NCBI RefSeq assembly: GCF_005747095.1
Contig: NZ_SWLG01000008.1
Location: 62,001-126,000 of the forward strand
Length of the DNA: 64,000 bases
Direction: 5' to 3'
DNA from: Exobacillus caeni
GTDB taxonomy: Bacteria > Bacillota > Bacilli > Bacillales > Guptibacillaceae
Notes under the pieces: model-generated
Database searches by the model: none
Told to the model about the DNA's origin: nothing
The model's input: the letters and a program-made list of their open reading frames with translations, nothing else
Program-made: the position numbers and the translations under genes
Shown here: positions 16,728-25,936 of the stretch, piece by piece
Layout of the letters: the number at the start of each line of letters is the position of its first letter
Position numbering within the stretch: position 1 is the first letter of the stretch

Positions 16728-18557
16728 TTACTGTTTACTTGCATTGGTACTGTAATAGAACTTTGCAGTAATGGACCCATCTTCATTCTCGACGATGTCT
16801 GTAACATTAATGCCAGAATCAGCAGGAATATCACTGTTATCTTTCCAGAAATAGTACGAACCGCTATGAACGTTCTTAGAGTTAGGTGTTAGCTTATCAC
16901 CAGTCTGGAAGAAGTCACCTGAGTCACCACGGTTCACGTACTTTTCAAGATCATATTTTCCATCCGCCTGAAGAACAGAGAGGCCATAGTGAGTTACAAC
17001 TGTGCCGTCACTTGCCGTTTGTGACTGGTTGTACTGGAATCGCTTGTTCATCCAGTTCTCAACATTATTTGGACGGAAGCCAGCCGACTGGTAAAGATTG
17101 ATGATATTTTCATCGACATGCCATGCAACCAATCCGTGGGAGTTTTCACCCTGGCGGATTAGACCTTTGTTAAATCCGCTTTGCTGAACGTTTTCGAACA
17201 AGAAATATTCCGTACCATTTGAACCAGGGACTTCCATCTTAACGAGACCATTATCGGCATTTGCCTTATCGATAGAAGGTAAGGTGATTTTTTTCACGCC
17301 ATCATCTGGTTTAACACTAACAGGATCTGCCCATCCTAAGAAAACTTTGGAGAACGGGTCAAAGTGTGTCGGTGAGTTACCTGAATAGGCAGCAGCATTC
17401 GGATAACGCATCCAGGAACCGCCTGCCATCATGGAGTAGTTACCAACGCCTTCAGAAGTGTAAAGTGTGTCATAGAAATCAGGCAAACCAAGAACATGGC
17501 CAAACTCATGAGCGTAAACTCCTGTTTGAGCCGGGTATGGACCTTGTTTTAAAGCTTCATCATAACCACCAGTCGCAAGATTATAACCTGCAACGTTACC
17601 GCCGATACCAGGCTGGATATTGTAATTATTTACGATAACACCGTCATACGTCATATCTTCTGCAACTGTTTTATTGATCCATTCTGACTGACTCATTCCG
17701 GCATAAGCATCCGCTGGTTTACCAGTTTCATAGTATTTACCATAGTAAAGTGCACTTAATAGAGACCATTTATGCGACCAGAACTGTGCAGGGTCACGGC
17801 TGAACTCAGCGCCTGTTCCTTCATGGATAACGAATACGTTTGGTACTTCTCCATTTACAGCATATTTAGAGAAGTCAACCTGATCGTCCGCAGCTTTCAA
17901 AAGGTCACGGACGAATTCACCTGTGTGAGCGTCACCGTTTTCATTTCCAAGTTTATATTTTCCGCCTTCAGCATACTTACCTTCCTGGTCTAGATAATAG
18001 GAAGCACCCTTTGGCATTTCAACCCAAGCAAATTTTGTATTTTCTTTACGCACAAGGTTAACTTGTCCATAACTGGATTCTTTGTATGCATTTTGCATCG
18101 TACGATCCGTTGGAACATCCTCACCGCCGTATTTCTTAAATTGCTCTAGTTCATAAGGATTGTATTCAGTTCCGAAAATTAAATCTTCATAGTAATGTGC
18201 TGGAACCTGTCCTTTCATGTCTCCAATAGGTTCATCACCTTCAGGATACTTAGCTAAGAGCACAAGAACTGGAACATCGCCTGATGTCTTATTGTAGGCA
18301 ACATGGTTATCACCGGCCTGCTGGAACTTTGCTCCTTGATTCGCAATTTCTTCAGCAGGATCCGCTTTTGAGACATCCACTCCCAAATTTTTAGCCTTCT
18401 CCGCTAATTCAGGAGATGCTCCTACATAATGGGCAAGGTTTAGATCATATTTACTCGATTCTTTTACTACTGGTGTATCACTTGTCTGAAAGCCTGCCAG
18501 TGCAACTCCTCCGGCTAATGCAAGGGATAGGCCTGTTTTTGATAGAACTTTTAACAA
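16728..18557 (-). CDS. Secreted M6-type metalloprotease (immune inhibitor A-like)
   Basis: This is 609 residues from TTG 18557, eight bases after AAGGAG; a GTG at 18566 overlaps the binding site and is less likely. A signal peptide precedes the mature region (L-S-L-A-L-A-G-G-V-A-L-A-G). The zinc motif H-E-F-G-H-V-L-G-L-P-D-F-Y-D lies near residue 350 and matches the M6 HExxHxxGxxD arrangement. Downstream come M-A-G-G-S-W (Met-turn region) and a beta-rich C-terminal domain. Immune inhibitor A from Bacillus cuts host antimicrobial proteins and extracellular matrix; here it may simply serve nutrient scavenging. It is shorter than InhA (~800), lacking a long C-terminal part. The gene is monocistronic. 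Confidence 0.85.
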   Translation of the reverse strand: MLKVLSKTGLSLALAGGVALAGFQTSDTPVVKESSKYDLNLAHYVGASPELAEKAKNLGVDVSKADPAEEIANQGAKFQQAGDNHVAYNKTSGDVPVLVLLAKYPEGDEPIGDMKGQVPAHYYEDLIFGTEYNPYELEQFKKYGGEDVPTDRTMQNAYKESSYGQVNLVRKENTKFAWVEMPKGASYYLDQEGKYAEGGKYKLGNENGDAHTGEFVRDLLKAADDQVDFSKYAVNGEVPNVFVIHEGTGAEFSRDPAQFWSHKWSLLSALYYGKYYETGKPADAYAGMSQSEWINKTVAEDMTYDGVIVNNYNIQPGIGGNVAGYNLATGGYDEALKQGPYPAQTGVYAHEFGHVLGLPDFYDTLYTSEGVGNYSMMAGGSWMRYPNAAAYSGNSPTHFDPFSKVFLGWADPVSVKPDDGVKKITLPSIDKANADNGLVKMEVPGSNGTEYFLFENVQQSGFNKGLIRQGENSHGLVAWHVDENIINLYQSAGFRPNNVENWMNKRFQYNQSQTASDGTVVTHYGLSVLQADGKYDLEKYVNRGDSGDFFQTGDKLTPNSKNVHSGSYYFWKDNSDIPADSGINVTDIVENEDGSITAKFYYSTNASKQ

Positions 18558-18813
18558 GAAAGTCACTCCTTTTGTTTATATAAGGAAAATATATCAGAAT
18601 AATCTGCCTTCAAGCAGAGGAAATATTACTAAAAAATTAAAATTTTTACACAATTTTCACATAAAAAGAAAGTTTTCCACGAATAAAGTCCTATTTTGAT
18701 CTTTTACTTTTACAAGAAATCTATAAAGGGTTAACTCGTTCTGAAAAAACTTTAAATGTTTTTCTAACCAATATTTAGGCAAAATAAATACTAACAACAA
18801 AAGAGGTGATGGA

Positions 18814-19305
18814 ATGAATATATTTGAAGTTGACGGCAAGATAAACAAGGCCAAATTAGCTAAAGATATCCTCGTTCCCGTTTTAGGCGGAATGGTTACT
18901 GGGTTTTTGGCTACTAAAAATGCAAAAGAGATTTACAAGAACTTAAAGCAACCGGATTATTCTCCACCTTCCTGGGTCTTTCCGGTAGTATGGACGAGTC
19001 TTTATACAATGATGGGTATAGCTAATTACAGAATTTCGCTGAAAGAAAAACCAACAAAGTTAGCAAATGGGCTTTATGACATCCAGTTAGGATTGAATTT
19101 TTTGTGGTCATTTCTCTTTTTCAGATGGGGACTACGCGGAACGGCTTTTACTGAGATCGCTGCTCTTTTGACTACAATCACGCTAACCACTTACAAGTAT
19201 TATCAAAAGGATAAAGTGGCAGGAAGTTTGATGGTTCCCTATGTTCTGTGGGTAGCATTTGCACTTAACTTGAACTATAGTGTATGGCAGCTGAACAAGT
19301 CGTAA
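18814..19305 (+). CDS. tspO: TspO/MBR family membrane protein
   Basis: This is 163 residues with five predicted membrane segments. The family hallmarks are P-D-Y-S-P-P-S-W-V-F-P-V-V-W in the first loop, L-Y-T-M-M-G-I-A, the L-N-F-L-W-S-F-L-F-F motif and a final N-L-N-Y-S-V-W. TspO proteins bind porphyrins and are linked to tetrapyrrole handling and stress. An extra ~25 residues of charged sequence precede the first membrane helix. ATG 18814 is preceded by AAGAGGTGATGG. A terminator follows. Confidence 0.9.
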   Translation: MNIFEVDGKINKAKLAKDILVPVLGGMVTGFLATKNAKEIYKNLKQPDYSPPSWVFPVVWTSLYTMMGIANYRISLKEKPTKLANGLYDIQLGLNFLWSFLFFRWGLRGTAFTEIAALLTTITLTTYKYYQKDKVAGSLMVPYVLWVAFALNLNYSVWQLNKS

Positions 19306-19330
19306 ACTATTTAATATATATAATCTATTT

Positions 19331-19364
19331 AAACATTAAGAGGGGCTTCTCTTAATGTTTTTTT
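19331..19364 (+). terminator. Terminator after tspO
   Basis: AAACATTAAGAG pairs with CTCTTAATGTTT around a six-base loop, then a T-run. Confidence 0.85.
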
Positions 19365-19453
19365 CATCTTTGTAGGGAACTAAGGGTTGGTTCTTTCTAT
19401 CCTAATAAAGTAATATTTAATTGAAATACTTTTGTAGTGAAAGGTTGTGCGAA

Positions 19454-19837
19454 ATGAATCAAGATACGTCCTCAAACAAGAAAAAAGCAGTGTCTTTTTT
19501 AAAGCTTGTTGCTTCAGGAAAAGTACAAGAAGGATTTCAAAGTTTTGCAAGTTCCGACCTCAGGCATCATAACCCATTCTTTCCCGGGGATGCAGAATCA
19601 CTTATGTTAGCGATGGAAGAGAATGCATCGGAGAACCCTGACAAGATATTTAACGTTAAACGGGCGATCGAAGAGGGAGAACTCGTAGCAGTTCACTCAC
19701 ACGTTAAACAAAATCGGGAAGACCTCGGAGCGGCTGTTGTCCATATCTTCCGCTTCGAGGATGATCGAATTGTTGAATTGTGGGATTTAGGACAACCCGT
19801 ACCAGTGAATTCGCCTAATGAAAATGGGATTTTTTAA
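19454..19837 (+). CDS. NTF2-like / SnoaL-type protein
   Basis: This is 127 residues from ATG 19454, with GAAAGG 10 bases upstream; the frame is open from TTG 19421. The sequence has an N-terminal helix (K-K-A-V-S-F-L-K-L-V-A-S-G-K) and the ending V-H-I-F-R-F-E-D-D-R-I-V-E-L-W-D, characteristic of small cone-shaped NTF2/SnoaL-like folds, here of the type often annotated as predicted SnoaL-like aldol condensation enzyme. A function cannot be read from the sequence. The next gene starts 74 bases on. Confidence 0.75.
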   Translation: MNQDTSSNKKKAVSFLKLVASGKVQEGFQSFASSDLRHHNPFFPGDAESLMLAMEENASENPDKIFNVKRAIEEGELVAVHSHVKQNREDLGAAVVHIFRFEDDRIVELWDLGQPVPVNSPNENGIF

Positions 19838-19911
19838 CCGGACTATAAATTTTGAAACACAGCTCGAAAGCCCTTACATATTACTGAGTAAAACAAAAGG
19901 AGGATACTAAT

Positions 19912-20478
19912 ATGACTGAGAGAAATAAGGAGTTATCACAAGCGCAACGTGAAGAACTACTTAGCACTTTGAAAGCCCGTTTTGAGAAAAACACGAACCG
20001 GCATAATGATCTGGAATGGGCTAAAGTACAAGCAAGGCTGGAAACTAACACTGATAAACTGTGGTCTCTCAATGAAATGGAAGCTACTGGCGGGGAACCG
20101 GATGTTGTTGGCCATGATAAAAAGACGGATGAATACATATTTTATGATTGTTCAACGGAAAGCCCTAAAGGTCGGAGAAGTGTTTGTTACGACCTTGAAG
20201 CACTGGAATCAAGAAAAAAACACAAACCAGACAATAACGCTATAGATATGGCAACTGTAATGGGCATTGAACTTTTAACGGAAGAGCAATACCGGGAGCT
20301 ACAGAAACTCGGAAATTTCGATACGAAAACGTCGAGCTGGGTGCAAACACCTGCTAACATAAGAAAACTTGGTGGCGCCATCTTTTGTGACCGTCGCTAC
20401 GACACTGTTTTTGTATATCACAATGGAGCAGAATCTTACTATGCTGCAAGGGGATTTCGTGGTTCGCTAAGAATTTAA
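19912..20478 (+). CDS. DUF4256 family protein
   Basis: This is 188 residues beginning at ATG behind AAGGAGGATACTAAT. It matches the DUF4256 pattern: helical N terminus (L-S-T-L-K-A-R-F-E-K-N), E-A-T-G-G-E-P-D-V-V-G-H-D, F-Y-D-C-S-T-E-S-P-K-G-R-R-S, M-G-I-E-L-L-T-E-E-Q-Y and a terminal A-R-G-F-R-G. It is cytoplasmic with no signal peptide or membrane segment. Function is unknown across the family. It may be co-transcribed with the NTF2-like gene upstream. Confidence 0.8.
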   Translation: MTERNKELSQAQREELLSTLKARFEKNTNRHNDLEWAKVQARLETNTDKLWSLNEMEATGGEPDVVGHDKKTDEYIFYDCSTESPKGRRSVCYDLEALESRKKHKPDNNAIDMATVMGIELLTEEQYRELQKLGNFDTKTSSWVQTPANIRKLGGAIFCDRRYDTVFVYHNGAESYYAARGFRGSLRI

Positions 20479-20787
20479 ATTTGAATTTAGGAATTTAACA
20501 CCACGATGTGTTCCTCCAAGAAGGAGAGCACATCCTTTTTTATTGAAGTAATAGGAAAGTTGTAAGAAATGGAGGGGCAGTTTGGTGGAAAGAAGTAGCT
20601 TCTAAAGTGTTATCCACCATGAGGACGGTTGCATTTCGTTAAGTAGAGAAACAACCGGGCATATTCGTATAATCACGAGGCAGGTGTAGACACTATAGGG
20701 GCTTACGTGTGTTAGTGTAGAAGAAAGAACATTATAAATCTGATAGCATTTAAATAAAAAATCCTAATACATGTAAAGGAGGATACG
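20479..20787 (+). other. 309-base gap upstream of selO
   Basis: The left end holds the terminator at 20505-20541. The rest (to 20770) has moderate GC and no reading frame with a binding site; no riboswitch class was recognised. Confidence 0.4.
20505..20541 (+). terminator. Terminator after the DUF4256 gene
   Basis: GATGTG..CTCC pairs with GGAG..CACATC with a short internal mismatch, followed by a T-run. Confidence 0.75.
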
Positions 20788-22269
20788 ATGACAAAGAGTA
20801 AAGAAAGTAATGAACAGGGCTGGAACTTACATACCAGCTATACCAACTTACCAGAAGCATTTTATTCCACTATCAACCTTAACCCTGTAAGTTCACCTGA
20901 ATTGCCTGTTTTCAATGACTCTCTTGCTAAAACACTGGGATTGAACCCTGATGAACTAAAAAGTGATGAGGGAGTAGAGGTTCTTGCTGGAAACAGGATG
21001 CCTGAAGGTTCGATACCCCTTGCTGAAGCATACGCAGGGCATCAGTTCGGTAATTTCACCATGCTGGGGGACGGGCGTGCTTTGCTGATTGGCGAGCAGG
21101 TCACACCAGATAAAAAGCGGTTTGACATTCAGCTTAAAGGATCAGGACCAACACCTTACTCTCGTCGAGGTGACGGACGTGCTTCATTGGGACCGATGTT
21201 GCGGGAGTATATTATTAGCGAAGGGATGCACGGACTTGGAATTTCAACTTCACGCAGCCTGTCAGTCGTGACAACCGGGGAAAAAATACGAAGGGAGACT
21301 TTCGAAACCGGTGCAATCCTAACACGTGTAGCATCAAGCCATCTTCGAGTAGGTACGTTCCAGTATGCTTTGGCCCTCGATGACGTAAAAAAATTGAAAG
21401 CACTTGCTGACTATACTATGTACCGTCATTTTCCAGAAATAAAAGATGATGAAGATCCATATTTGTCATTGTTACGAAAAGTGATCGAACGACAGGCTGA
21501 GCTAATCTCGCAATGGATGCTAGTTGGTTTTATTCACGGTGTGATGAACACCGATAATATGGCGATCAGCGGAGAGACGATCGATTATGGTCCCTGTGCG
21601 TTCATGGATACGTATCACCCTGGAACCGTATTCAGTTCCATCGATGTACAGGGACGTTATGCATATGCAAATCAACCTCCGATAGCTGGATGGAACCTTG
21701 CGAGGTTTGCAGAAACTTTGCTACCGCTTTTGCATGACGATCAGGATGAGGCTGTTAAAATCGCCCAGGAAGAGATGGGTGTTTTTACTGATCTATACCG
21801 GGAGAACTGGCTTACCGGGATGCGAGCAAAGCTTGGACTATTTAACGAAGAGGAAGATGACCAATCCCTTATTCAAGACCTGTTTAAATTAATGGAAGAG
21901 TATAAAGCGGACTTTACGAATACATTCCTTGCTTTAACGTTTGATAAAGAAACAGATGGAGTACAAGTACTGTTGGGGACTGATGAATTTAAAAAATGGA
22001 AAGAGCGGTGGAAGGAAAGACTGGGAAGGCAAGAACAATCGATGGAAGAATCCCATGAATTGATGCGGAACCATAATCCTGCCCTGATTCCAAGGAATCA
22101 CAGGGTAGAAGAAGCACTTGAAGCAGCGGTAGAAAAGGAAGACTACAGCATGATGGAACGGTTGCTAAATGCTCTTTCCAACCCATACGAACACACAACC
22201 GAACAAGCAGAATACGCAAAACTGCCGCCAGATTCTGATCGGCCGTATCGTACCTTTTGCGGAACATAA
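20788..22269 (+). CDS. selO: SelO/YdiU protein adenylyltransferase (pseudokinase fold)
   Basis: This is 493 residues, the normal length for the family. Signature stretches are [46 protein letters not shown] (catalytic loop) and D-Y-G-P-C-A-F-M-D (DFG-like metal site). SelO transfers AMP from ATP to Ser/Thr/Tyr on target proteins and is tied to oxidative stress. Bacterial forms such as this one lack the C-terminal selenocysteine, though the very end here reads R-T-F-C-G-T, a C-terminal cysteine at the corresponding place. ATG follows AAAGGAGGATACG. It is monocistronic. Confidence 0.95.
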   Translation: MTKSKESNEQGWNLHTSYTNLPEAFYSTINLNPVSSPELPVFNDSLAKTLGLNPDELKSDEGVEVLAGNRMPEGSIPLAEAYAGHQFGNFTMLGDGRALLIGEQVTPDKKRFDIQLKGSGPTPYSRRGDGRASLGPMLREYIISEGMHGLGISTSRSLSVVTTGEKIRRETFETGAILTRVASSHLRVGTFQYALALDDVKKLKALADYTMYRHFPEIKDDEDPYLSLLRKVIERQAELISQWMLVGFIHGVMNTDNMAISGETIDYGPCAFMDTYHPGTVFSSIDVQGRYAYANQPPIAGWNLARFAETLLPLLHDDQDEAVKIAQEEMGVFTDLYRENWLTGMRAKLGLFNEEEDDQSLIQDLFKLMEEYKADFTNTFLALTFDKETDGVQVLLGTDEFKKWKERWKERLGRQEQSMEESHELMRNHNPALIPRNHRVEEALEAAVEKEDYSMMERLLNALSNPYEHTTEQAEYAKLPPDSDRPYRTFCGT

Positions 22270-22283
22270 AAAAGAAGGCTTAT

Positions 22284-22330
22284 GCTGTCTGTTTCCTATC
22301 CATATTTAACAGGAAGCAGACAGCTTTTTA
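22284..22330 (+). terminator. Terminator after selO
   Basis: GCTGTCTGTTTCCT pairs with AGGAAGCAGACAGC (one bulge), followed by TTTTTA. Confidence 0.8.
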
Positions 22331-22384
22331 CTTTTATATAGCAATTGTGCACCAAAATCACCTTATCAATTTAGTTATTTGCTA

Positions 22385-22540
22385 TCATACTTTACTCTTA
22401 CTTTCAGAGATTATCGAAGAAAGAAGCTCGATATCAATCATGATTTCTTTTTTAAGGAATTCATTTTCACACCTTTTATAATCTTCCTCAAGCCTCAGAA
22501 GTTCCTTTATGAACATCGCCATTTCAATATAATTGGTCAT
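22385..22540 (-). CDS. Small helical protein, 51 residues
   Basis: ATG 22540 (minus strand) lies behind AGAGAAAGGATTTTTAAC, a good binding site with usual spacing. The product starts M-T-N-Y-I-E-M-A-M-F-I-K-E-L-L and ends S-E-S-K-S-K-V. It is predicted to be almost wholly helical and amphipathic, with no signal peptide. I do not recognise a family. It lies alone between selO and the DUF2294 gene; the strong DUF2294 terminator lies between it and the gene upstream. Confidence 0.55.
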   Translation of the reverse strand: MTNYIEMAMFIKELLRLEEDYKRCENEFLKKEIMIDIELLSSIISESKSKV

Positions 22541-22630
22541 GTTAAAAATCCTTTCTCTTAAGATGCAAAGCTTTTATACTCGTCTAATAGTTATCTATAT
22601 GTTGTACAAGTAACTTGTTATTCACAAAAT

Positions 22631-22676
22631 AGAAAAAGCCGAAAAGAACAGGGACGATTCCTGTTCTTTTCGGCTT
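22631..22676 (-). terminator. Terminator of the DUF2294 gene
   Basis: A perfect 17-bp stem, AAGCCGAAAAGAACAGG / CCTGTTCTTTTCGGCTT, with a seven-base loop and a T-run on the minus strand. Confidence 0.9.
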
Positions 22677-22709
22677 ATGGATGGCACATTTTGTCCATTT
22701 CATTACTGC

Positions 22710-23405
22710 CTAGTTATTTGGTTTCAAGATGAATGCAATCACACTATTATCAAGAATGAAATCCCAGTCGACAAAAACATCCTGTACCCTGGCATCCAGG
22801 ATAGAAGGGAAGTGAGTATTGTTAATTAACAGTTCTCCTTCTAGTTGTCGTTTTGCCACACGCAGGTTTTCATCAAAGCCAAGTGTGATCAGTTGCTTTT
22901 CGATAGGTACCAGAATCCCTTCTCGGATAACGAGCAAGGAACGTGAACTAAGCATATAGGAGTCCACTGAATCAGGAGCTTTTTCAGCCTGTTGGCTGAT
23001 ACTTGCAATTTCTTGATGGACATCTTCTTTTCCAGTGTATTTCCTTCTCGAATCTTCTCCGTCTTCAGGAATAGCAGGACTCACGGCCACAAATATACCT
23101 GTTTGTCTGGAAAGATTCCAATCATAATATATATGTTGAATTTCTATATCGGTAATCCCTTTTATTTGTCCCCGGATTTCTGGATCCAGAGACTTCATTA
23201 AGTATTCCCGAGTAGTTTTCACAGTTATATCTTGCCCCTGGTCCAATAGCACTTGTTCCGTTGCAGAAAGAAAACCGCTAACATAGACCAGAACATAGGG
23301 GTTGGATATGGTCACATGGATCGCTTCAGGACCTTTACCAAATTTATCCCGCAGCAACTTTCCAAAATTATTAGCCAATTTTGTTTGCTGTGCTTTAATA
23401 TCCAT
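22710..23405 (-). CDS. DUF2294 protein with two related domains
   Basis: This is 231 residues. The first half has the DUF2294 pattern (F-G-K-G-P-E-A-I-H-V-T-I-S-N-P-Y-V-L-V-Y-V-S-G-F-L, later E-Q-V-L-L-D-Q-G). A second, shorter unit resembling its later half appears after residue ~150 (L-S-S-R-S-L-L-V-I-R-E-G, ending F-V-D-W-D-F-I-L-D-N-S-V-I-A-F-I). No signal peptide. DUF2294 proteins are cytoplasmic and have been linked to sodium-related or bicarbonate transport regulation in some bacteria; no role can be assigned here. ATG 23405 follows GAGGATGATTTAAACTT. Confidence 0.75.
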   Translation of the reverse strand: MDIKAQQTKLANNFGKLLRDKFGKGPEAIHVTISNPYVLVYVSGFLSATEQVLLDQGQDITVKTTREYLMKSLDPEIRGQIKGITDIEIQHIYYDWNLSRQTGIFVAVSPAIPEDGEDSRRKYTGKEDVHQEIASISQQAEKAPDSVDSYMLSSRSLLVIREGILVPIEKQLITLGFDENLRVAKRQLEGELLINNTHFPSILDARVQDVFVDWDFILDNSVIAFILKPNN

Positions 23406-23698
23406 AAGTTTAAATCATCCTCATTTTGTAAGAAAGAAGCATCATATCTTCTGTCCTACTTTTATTTTAATATTTAACATGTTCTATGTAAACTATTAGT
23501 CGGCTATATTTAAATTTTCCCGGAAGACATAATAAAAAACGTTTTTTTGAAGCAGGAACTAGTTTTTATTTTTATTATGGAAGCAGATTACACTGTCACT
23601 AATTGATAATCGACTATACGAAAAAGGAAACCCCGACAAAAAGGGTTTCCTTTTCTCTTTGAAAACAAGTTGTTTTACATAATCTTCTTCAGAGAATG
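23406..23698. other. Gap between DUF2294 and the amidinotransferase-fold gene
   Basis: AT-rich, no reading frame with a ribosome binding site. It contains the terminator for the gene ending at 23699. Confidence 0.4.
23623..23654 (-). terminator. Terminator after the deiminase-fold gene
   Basis: AAAGGAAACCC pairs with GGGTTTCCTTT around a nine-base loop; T-run present on the minus strand (and TTTTCTCTTTG on plus). Confidence 0.75.
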
Positions 23699-24559
23699 TT
23701 ATTGTTCTTTCCGTAATAAAGGCATCGTACAGCAGCGGAAAGATCCGCCAGACTTAATGATTTCAGAAATATCCACCTCAATTACGTCAAAACCTTTATT
23801 TCGAAGCTGTTTATTTACTTCTTTATTGACCGGAAGACTGAAGATTTTATTATCGCCGATTGCTAGTACGTTTGTCCCAAGGGTGAATTGTTCACCTTTC
23901 GAAACTTCGATTAGATCATAACGAGAAGAAAATAAATCGATATCCACTTTAGTTAATGCTTCAGGATAAATCAATGCTACTTCTGGCGAAATAACATTGA
24001 AGACACAGTCCAAATGAAGATAGGTTTCTGTAAAAGGAACGGCCTTCACTTCAAACTGGGTTAACAGGCTTTGCAAACGTTCAACTGCTTTCCGGTTCGT
24101 ACGATTGCTCAATCCAACATAGATAGTATTGCGGTCAATAATGACGTCTCCGCCTTCAATTCTATCTTCAGCCAGGTTAAAGTAAGAAATTTCTTCATCA
24201 TCTAGCCATTGTTTTAAAACATCTTCCTCGCCACTTCGAACCTCACTTGCCATTTTAGCAATAAAAACCGTTTGGCCCAATGTAAATCCAATATCCCTTG
24301 TAAAAACTTGTTCGGGAAACTTCTCGTGATACGGGAGCAACACCACCTCAACACCCTGGCTCCGCAACTCTTTCACAAACCGGCCATGCTGCTCTACAGC
24401 TTTATCAATGTTAATTCCTTCGTTTTTGTATTGCTTTTGGGTCTCATTAATAACATCCCGAATGGTCATATAATGAGGCTCACACAGGACCACCTTCTGT
24501 AAGGAATCATACTCACTGTTACAATAGGCTAGCTTGCCTTTATGAGGTTGAGTTTCCAT
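23699..24559 (-). CDS. ykgA: Dimethylarginine dimethylaminohydrolase-like protein (YkgA family)
   Basis: This is 286 residues, the size of B. subtilis YkgA. It has the pentein fold pattern of arginine deiminase, amidinotransferase and DDAH enzymes: C-N-S-E-Y-D-S-L near the N terminus, F-T-R-D-I-G-F-T-L-G, E-G-G-D-V-I, the histidine motif T-Y-L-H-L-D-C-V-F, and G-G-S-F-R-C-C-T-M-P near the C terminus supplying the nucleophilic cysteine. Such enzymes hydrolyse guanidino compounds, for example methylated arginines to citrulline. The substrate here is not known. ATG is preceded by GGAGGGCGGTTT. It diverges from the homing endonuclease gene. Confidence 0.85.
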   Translation of the reverse strand: METQPHKGKLAYCNSEYDSLQKVVLCEPHYMTIRDVINETQKQYKNEGINIDKAVEQHGRFVKELRSQGVEVVLLPYHEKFPEQVFTRDIGFTLGQTVFIAKMASEVRSGEEDVLKQWLDDEEISYFNLAEDRIEGGDVIIDRNTIYVGLSNRTNRKAVERLQSLLTQFEVKAVPFTETYLHLDCVFNVISPEVALIYPEALTKVDIDLFSSRYDLIEVSKGEQFTLGTNVLAIGDNKIFSLPVNKEVNKQLRNKGFDVIEVDISEIIKSGGSFRCCTMPLLRKEQ

Positions 24560-24655
24560 AAACCGCCCTCCTGAAAATATAATTACTATATATCATTACC
24601 ATTCATTGGGTAAGATATTTGAATTCTGAAAAAGGGAAGAGAAGGGGCTTGAAAT

Positions 24656-24684
24656 TTGATTACACGAACATATGTTTGTATAAT
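24656..24684 (+). promoter_or_regulatory. Sigma-A promoter with LexA (SOS) box in the spacer
   Basis: The -35 TTGATT (24656-24661) and -10 TATAAT (24679-24684) are separated by exactly 17 bases. Inside the spacer lies CGAACATATGTTTG (24665-24678), which matches the Gram-positive LexA box CGAAC-N4-GTTCG with one substitution in the last half. A repressor bound here would block RNA polymerase directly. Start codon of the homing endonuclease is at 24731. Confidence 0.75.
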
Positions 24685-24730
24685 TAAATCAGGAATATAA
24701 TTCCAATAAAAATAGAAGGGAAGGTATTTT

Positions 24731-25696
24731 ATGAAGAAACGGACGATGGAGATTTCTGAAATGATCAGGAAGTATCAGGAGGGGGAGAGTACTACCGTAA
24801 TTTCAGAGCAGGCAAATGTTTCTCCCAGATATGTTCGACAAGTTTTAACAGATAACAATGTCCAAATACGCCCCAGAGGACATTGGAAGCGGCAGTATAG
24901 ACTAAATGAACATTACTTTAAGACCTGGTCCAACAACATGGCTTACATACTTGGTTTTTTTGTTGCGGATGGAGTAATTAATAAGGATATGCAGAGTGTC
25001 GGATTTGCTCAAAAGGAAAAATATCTTCTAGAAGATATAAAACGAGAATTAAATTCCAATCAACCGCTTTATAAGAATAATTCAAGAGACGTCTATATTC
25101 TGATGCTCCATAGCAAGATTTTAAAGGTAGATCTTATGGAGATACATGGAATAACCCCGGCAAAATCAAATGTTGTATCTTTTCCTAATATTCCAGATGA
25201 ATTTATGCACCACTTTGTAAGAGGTTATTTTGATGGAGATGGACATGTGAATTATGAAAGATATAATGTTAGTTTTGTAGGTGGGTCGTATCACTTCATG
25301 GAACAGTTAAAAACAGTTTTAGAAAATCAAAAAATTACTTCCCGAATAAAAGTCAAGGGAAAACATGTACGGCTTTTCATTACTGGAAGAAGAACAATAA
25401 GTAAGTTTGCTGATTGGATTTATAAAGACAAAGATATATATTTAAAAAGGAAGTTCCAAGAATTCGAAAAAGAAACTTTGCCTTTAAATTTGTTAAAAGA
25501 TAGACCATTGAAAAATAATAAAGAAGCAGTTGCAAAAAGAAAAACAGATTTTTTAACTGATTATGCTAAAAACGGTTCTATAGAAACTGCATGCAAGAAA
25601 ATAGGCATTAAAATAACAACATTTGAGCTATGGTTAAAAAAAGATTCAGTGTTTAAAACTCTTTTTATGGCATTAAATAATAAGAATAGGTTATAA
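24731..25696 (+). CDS. Freestanding LAGLIDADG homing endonuclease with HTH domains
   Basis: This is 321 residues. An N-terminal helix-turn-helix (I-R-K-Y-Q-E-G-E then I-S-E-Q-A-N-V-S-P-R-Y-V-R) resembles recombinase-type DNA-binding domains. Two LAGLIDADG motifs follow: A-Y-I-L-G-F-F-V-A-D-G (near residues 71-81) and F-V-R-G-Y-F-D-G-D-G-H-V (near 164-175), giving a monomeric double-motif enzyme that would make a staggered double-strand cut at a long site. The C-terminal 50 residues look like a second HTH (I-E-T-A-C-K-K-I-G-I-K-I-T-T-F). ATG 24731 has AGAAGGGAAGG upstream. No intron or intein host gene surrounds it. Transcription is probably SOS-controlled. Confidence 0.85.
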   Translation: MKKRTMEISEMIRKYQEGESTTVISEQANVSPRYVRQVLTDNNVQIRPRGHWKRQYRLNEHYFKTWSNNMAYILGFFVADGVINKDMQSVGFAQKEKYLLEDIKRELNSNQPLYKNNSRDVYILMLHSKILKVDLMEIHGITPAKSNVVSFPNIPDEFMHHFVRGYFDGDGHVNYERYNVSFVGGSYHFMEQLKTVLENQKITSRIKVKGKHVRLFITGRRTISKFADWIYKDKDIYLKRKFQEFEKETLPLNLLKDRPLKNNKEAVAKRKTDFLTDYAKNGSIETACKKIGIKITTFELWLKKDSVFKTLFMALNNKNRL

Positions 25697-25896
25697 AGAG
25701 AGGGTTATTAATTTAACTCCCTTTTCTTTTTGTTTTTTTACGGGTTTACATAATCTAAATTATAGGCACCTAAATTAAGAAAGTGGTTCCTTGTCTCAAT
25801 TACTAAGTAAACTTTAGATAGTGAGACAAAACAAAAAATTCACTAAATACGTCATTTATTTTGGATTTTATTAAATCATTTAACAACCCAAAAAAA

Positions 25897-25929
25897 TTCG
25901 CATCCAGATCAAGATGATCAAGATGCGAA
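25897..25929 (-). terminator. Terminator of the 25937-26089 small gene
   Basis: TTCGCATC pairs with GATGCGAA, with an inner GATC/GATC stem; on the minus strand it is followed by seven T residues. Confidence 0.8.
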
Positions 25930-25936
25930 AAATTTT

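Noticed and set aside
20560-20770. Possible riboswitch in front of selO
   Set aside because: No match to known riboswitch cores and no clear stem pattern; left as an unassigned gap.
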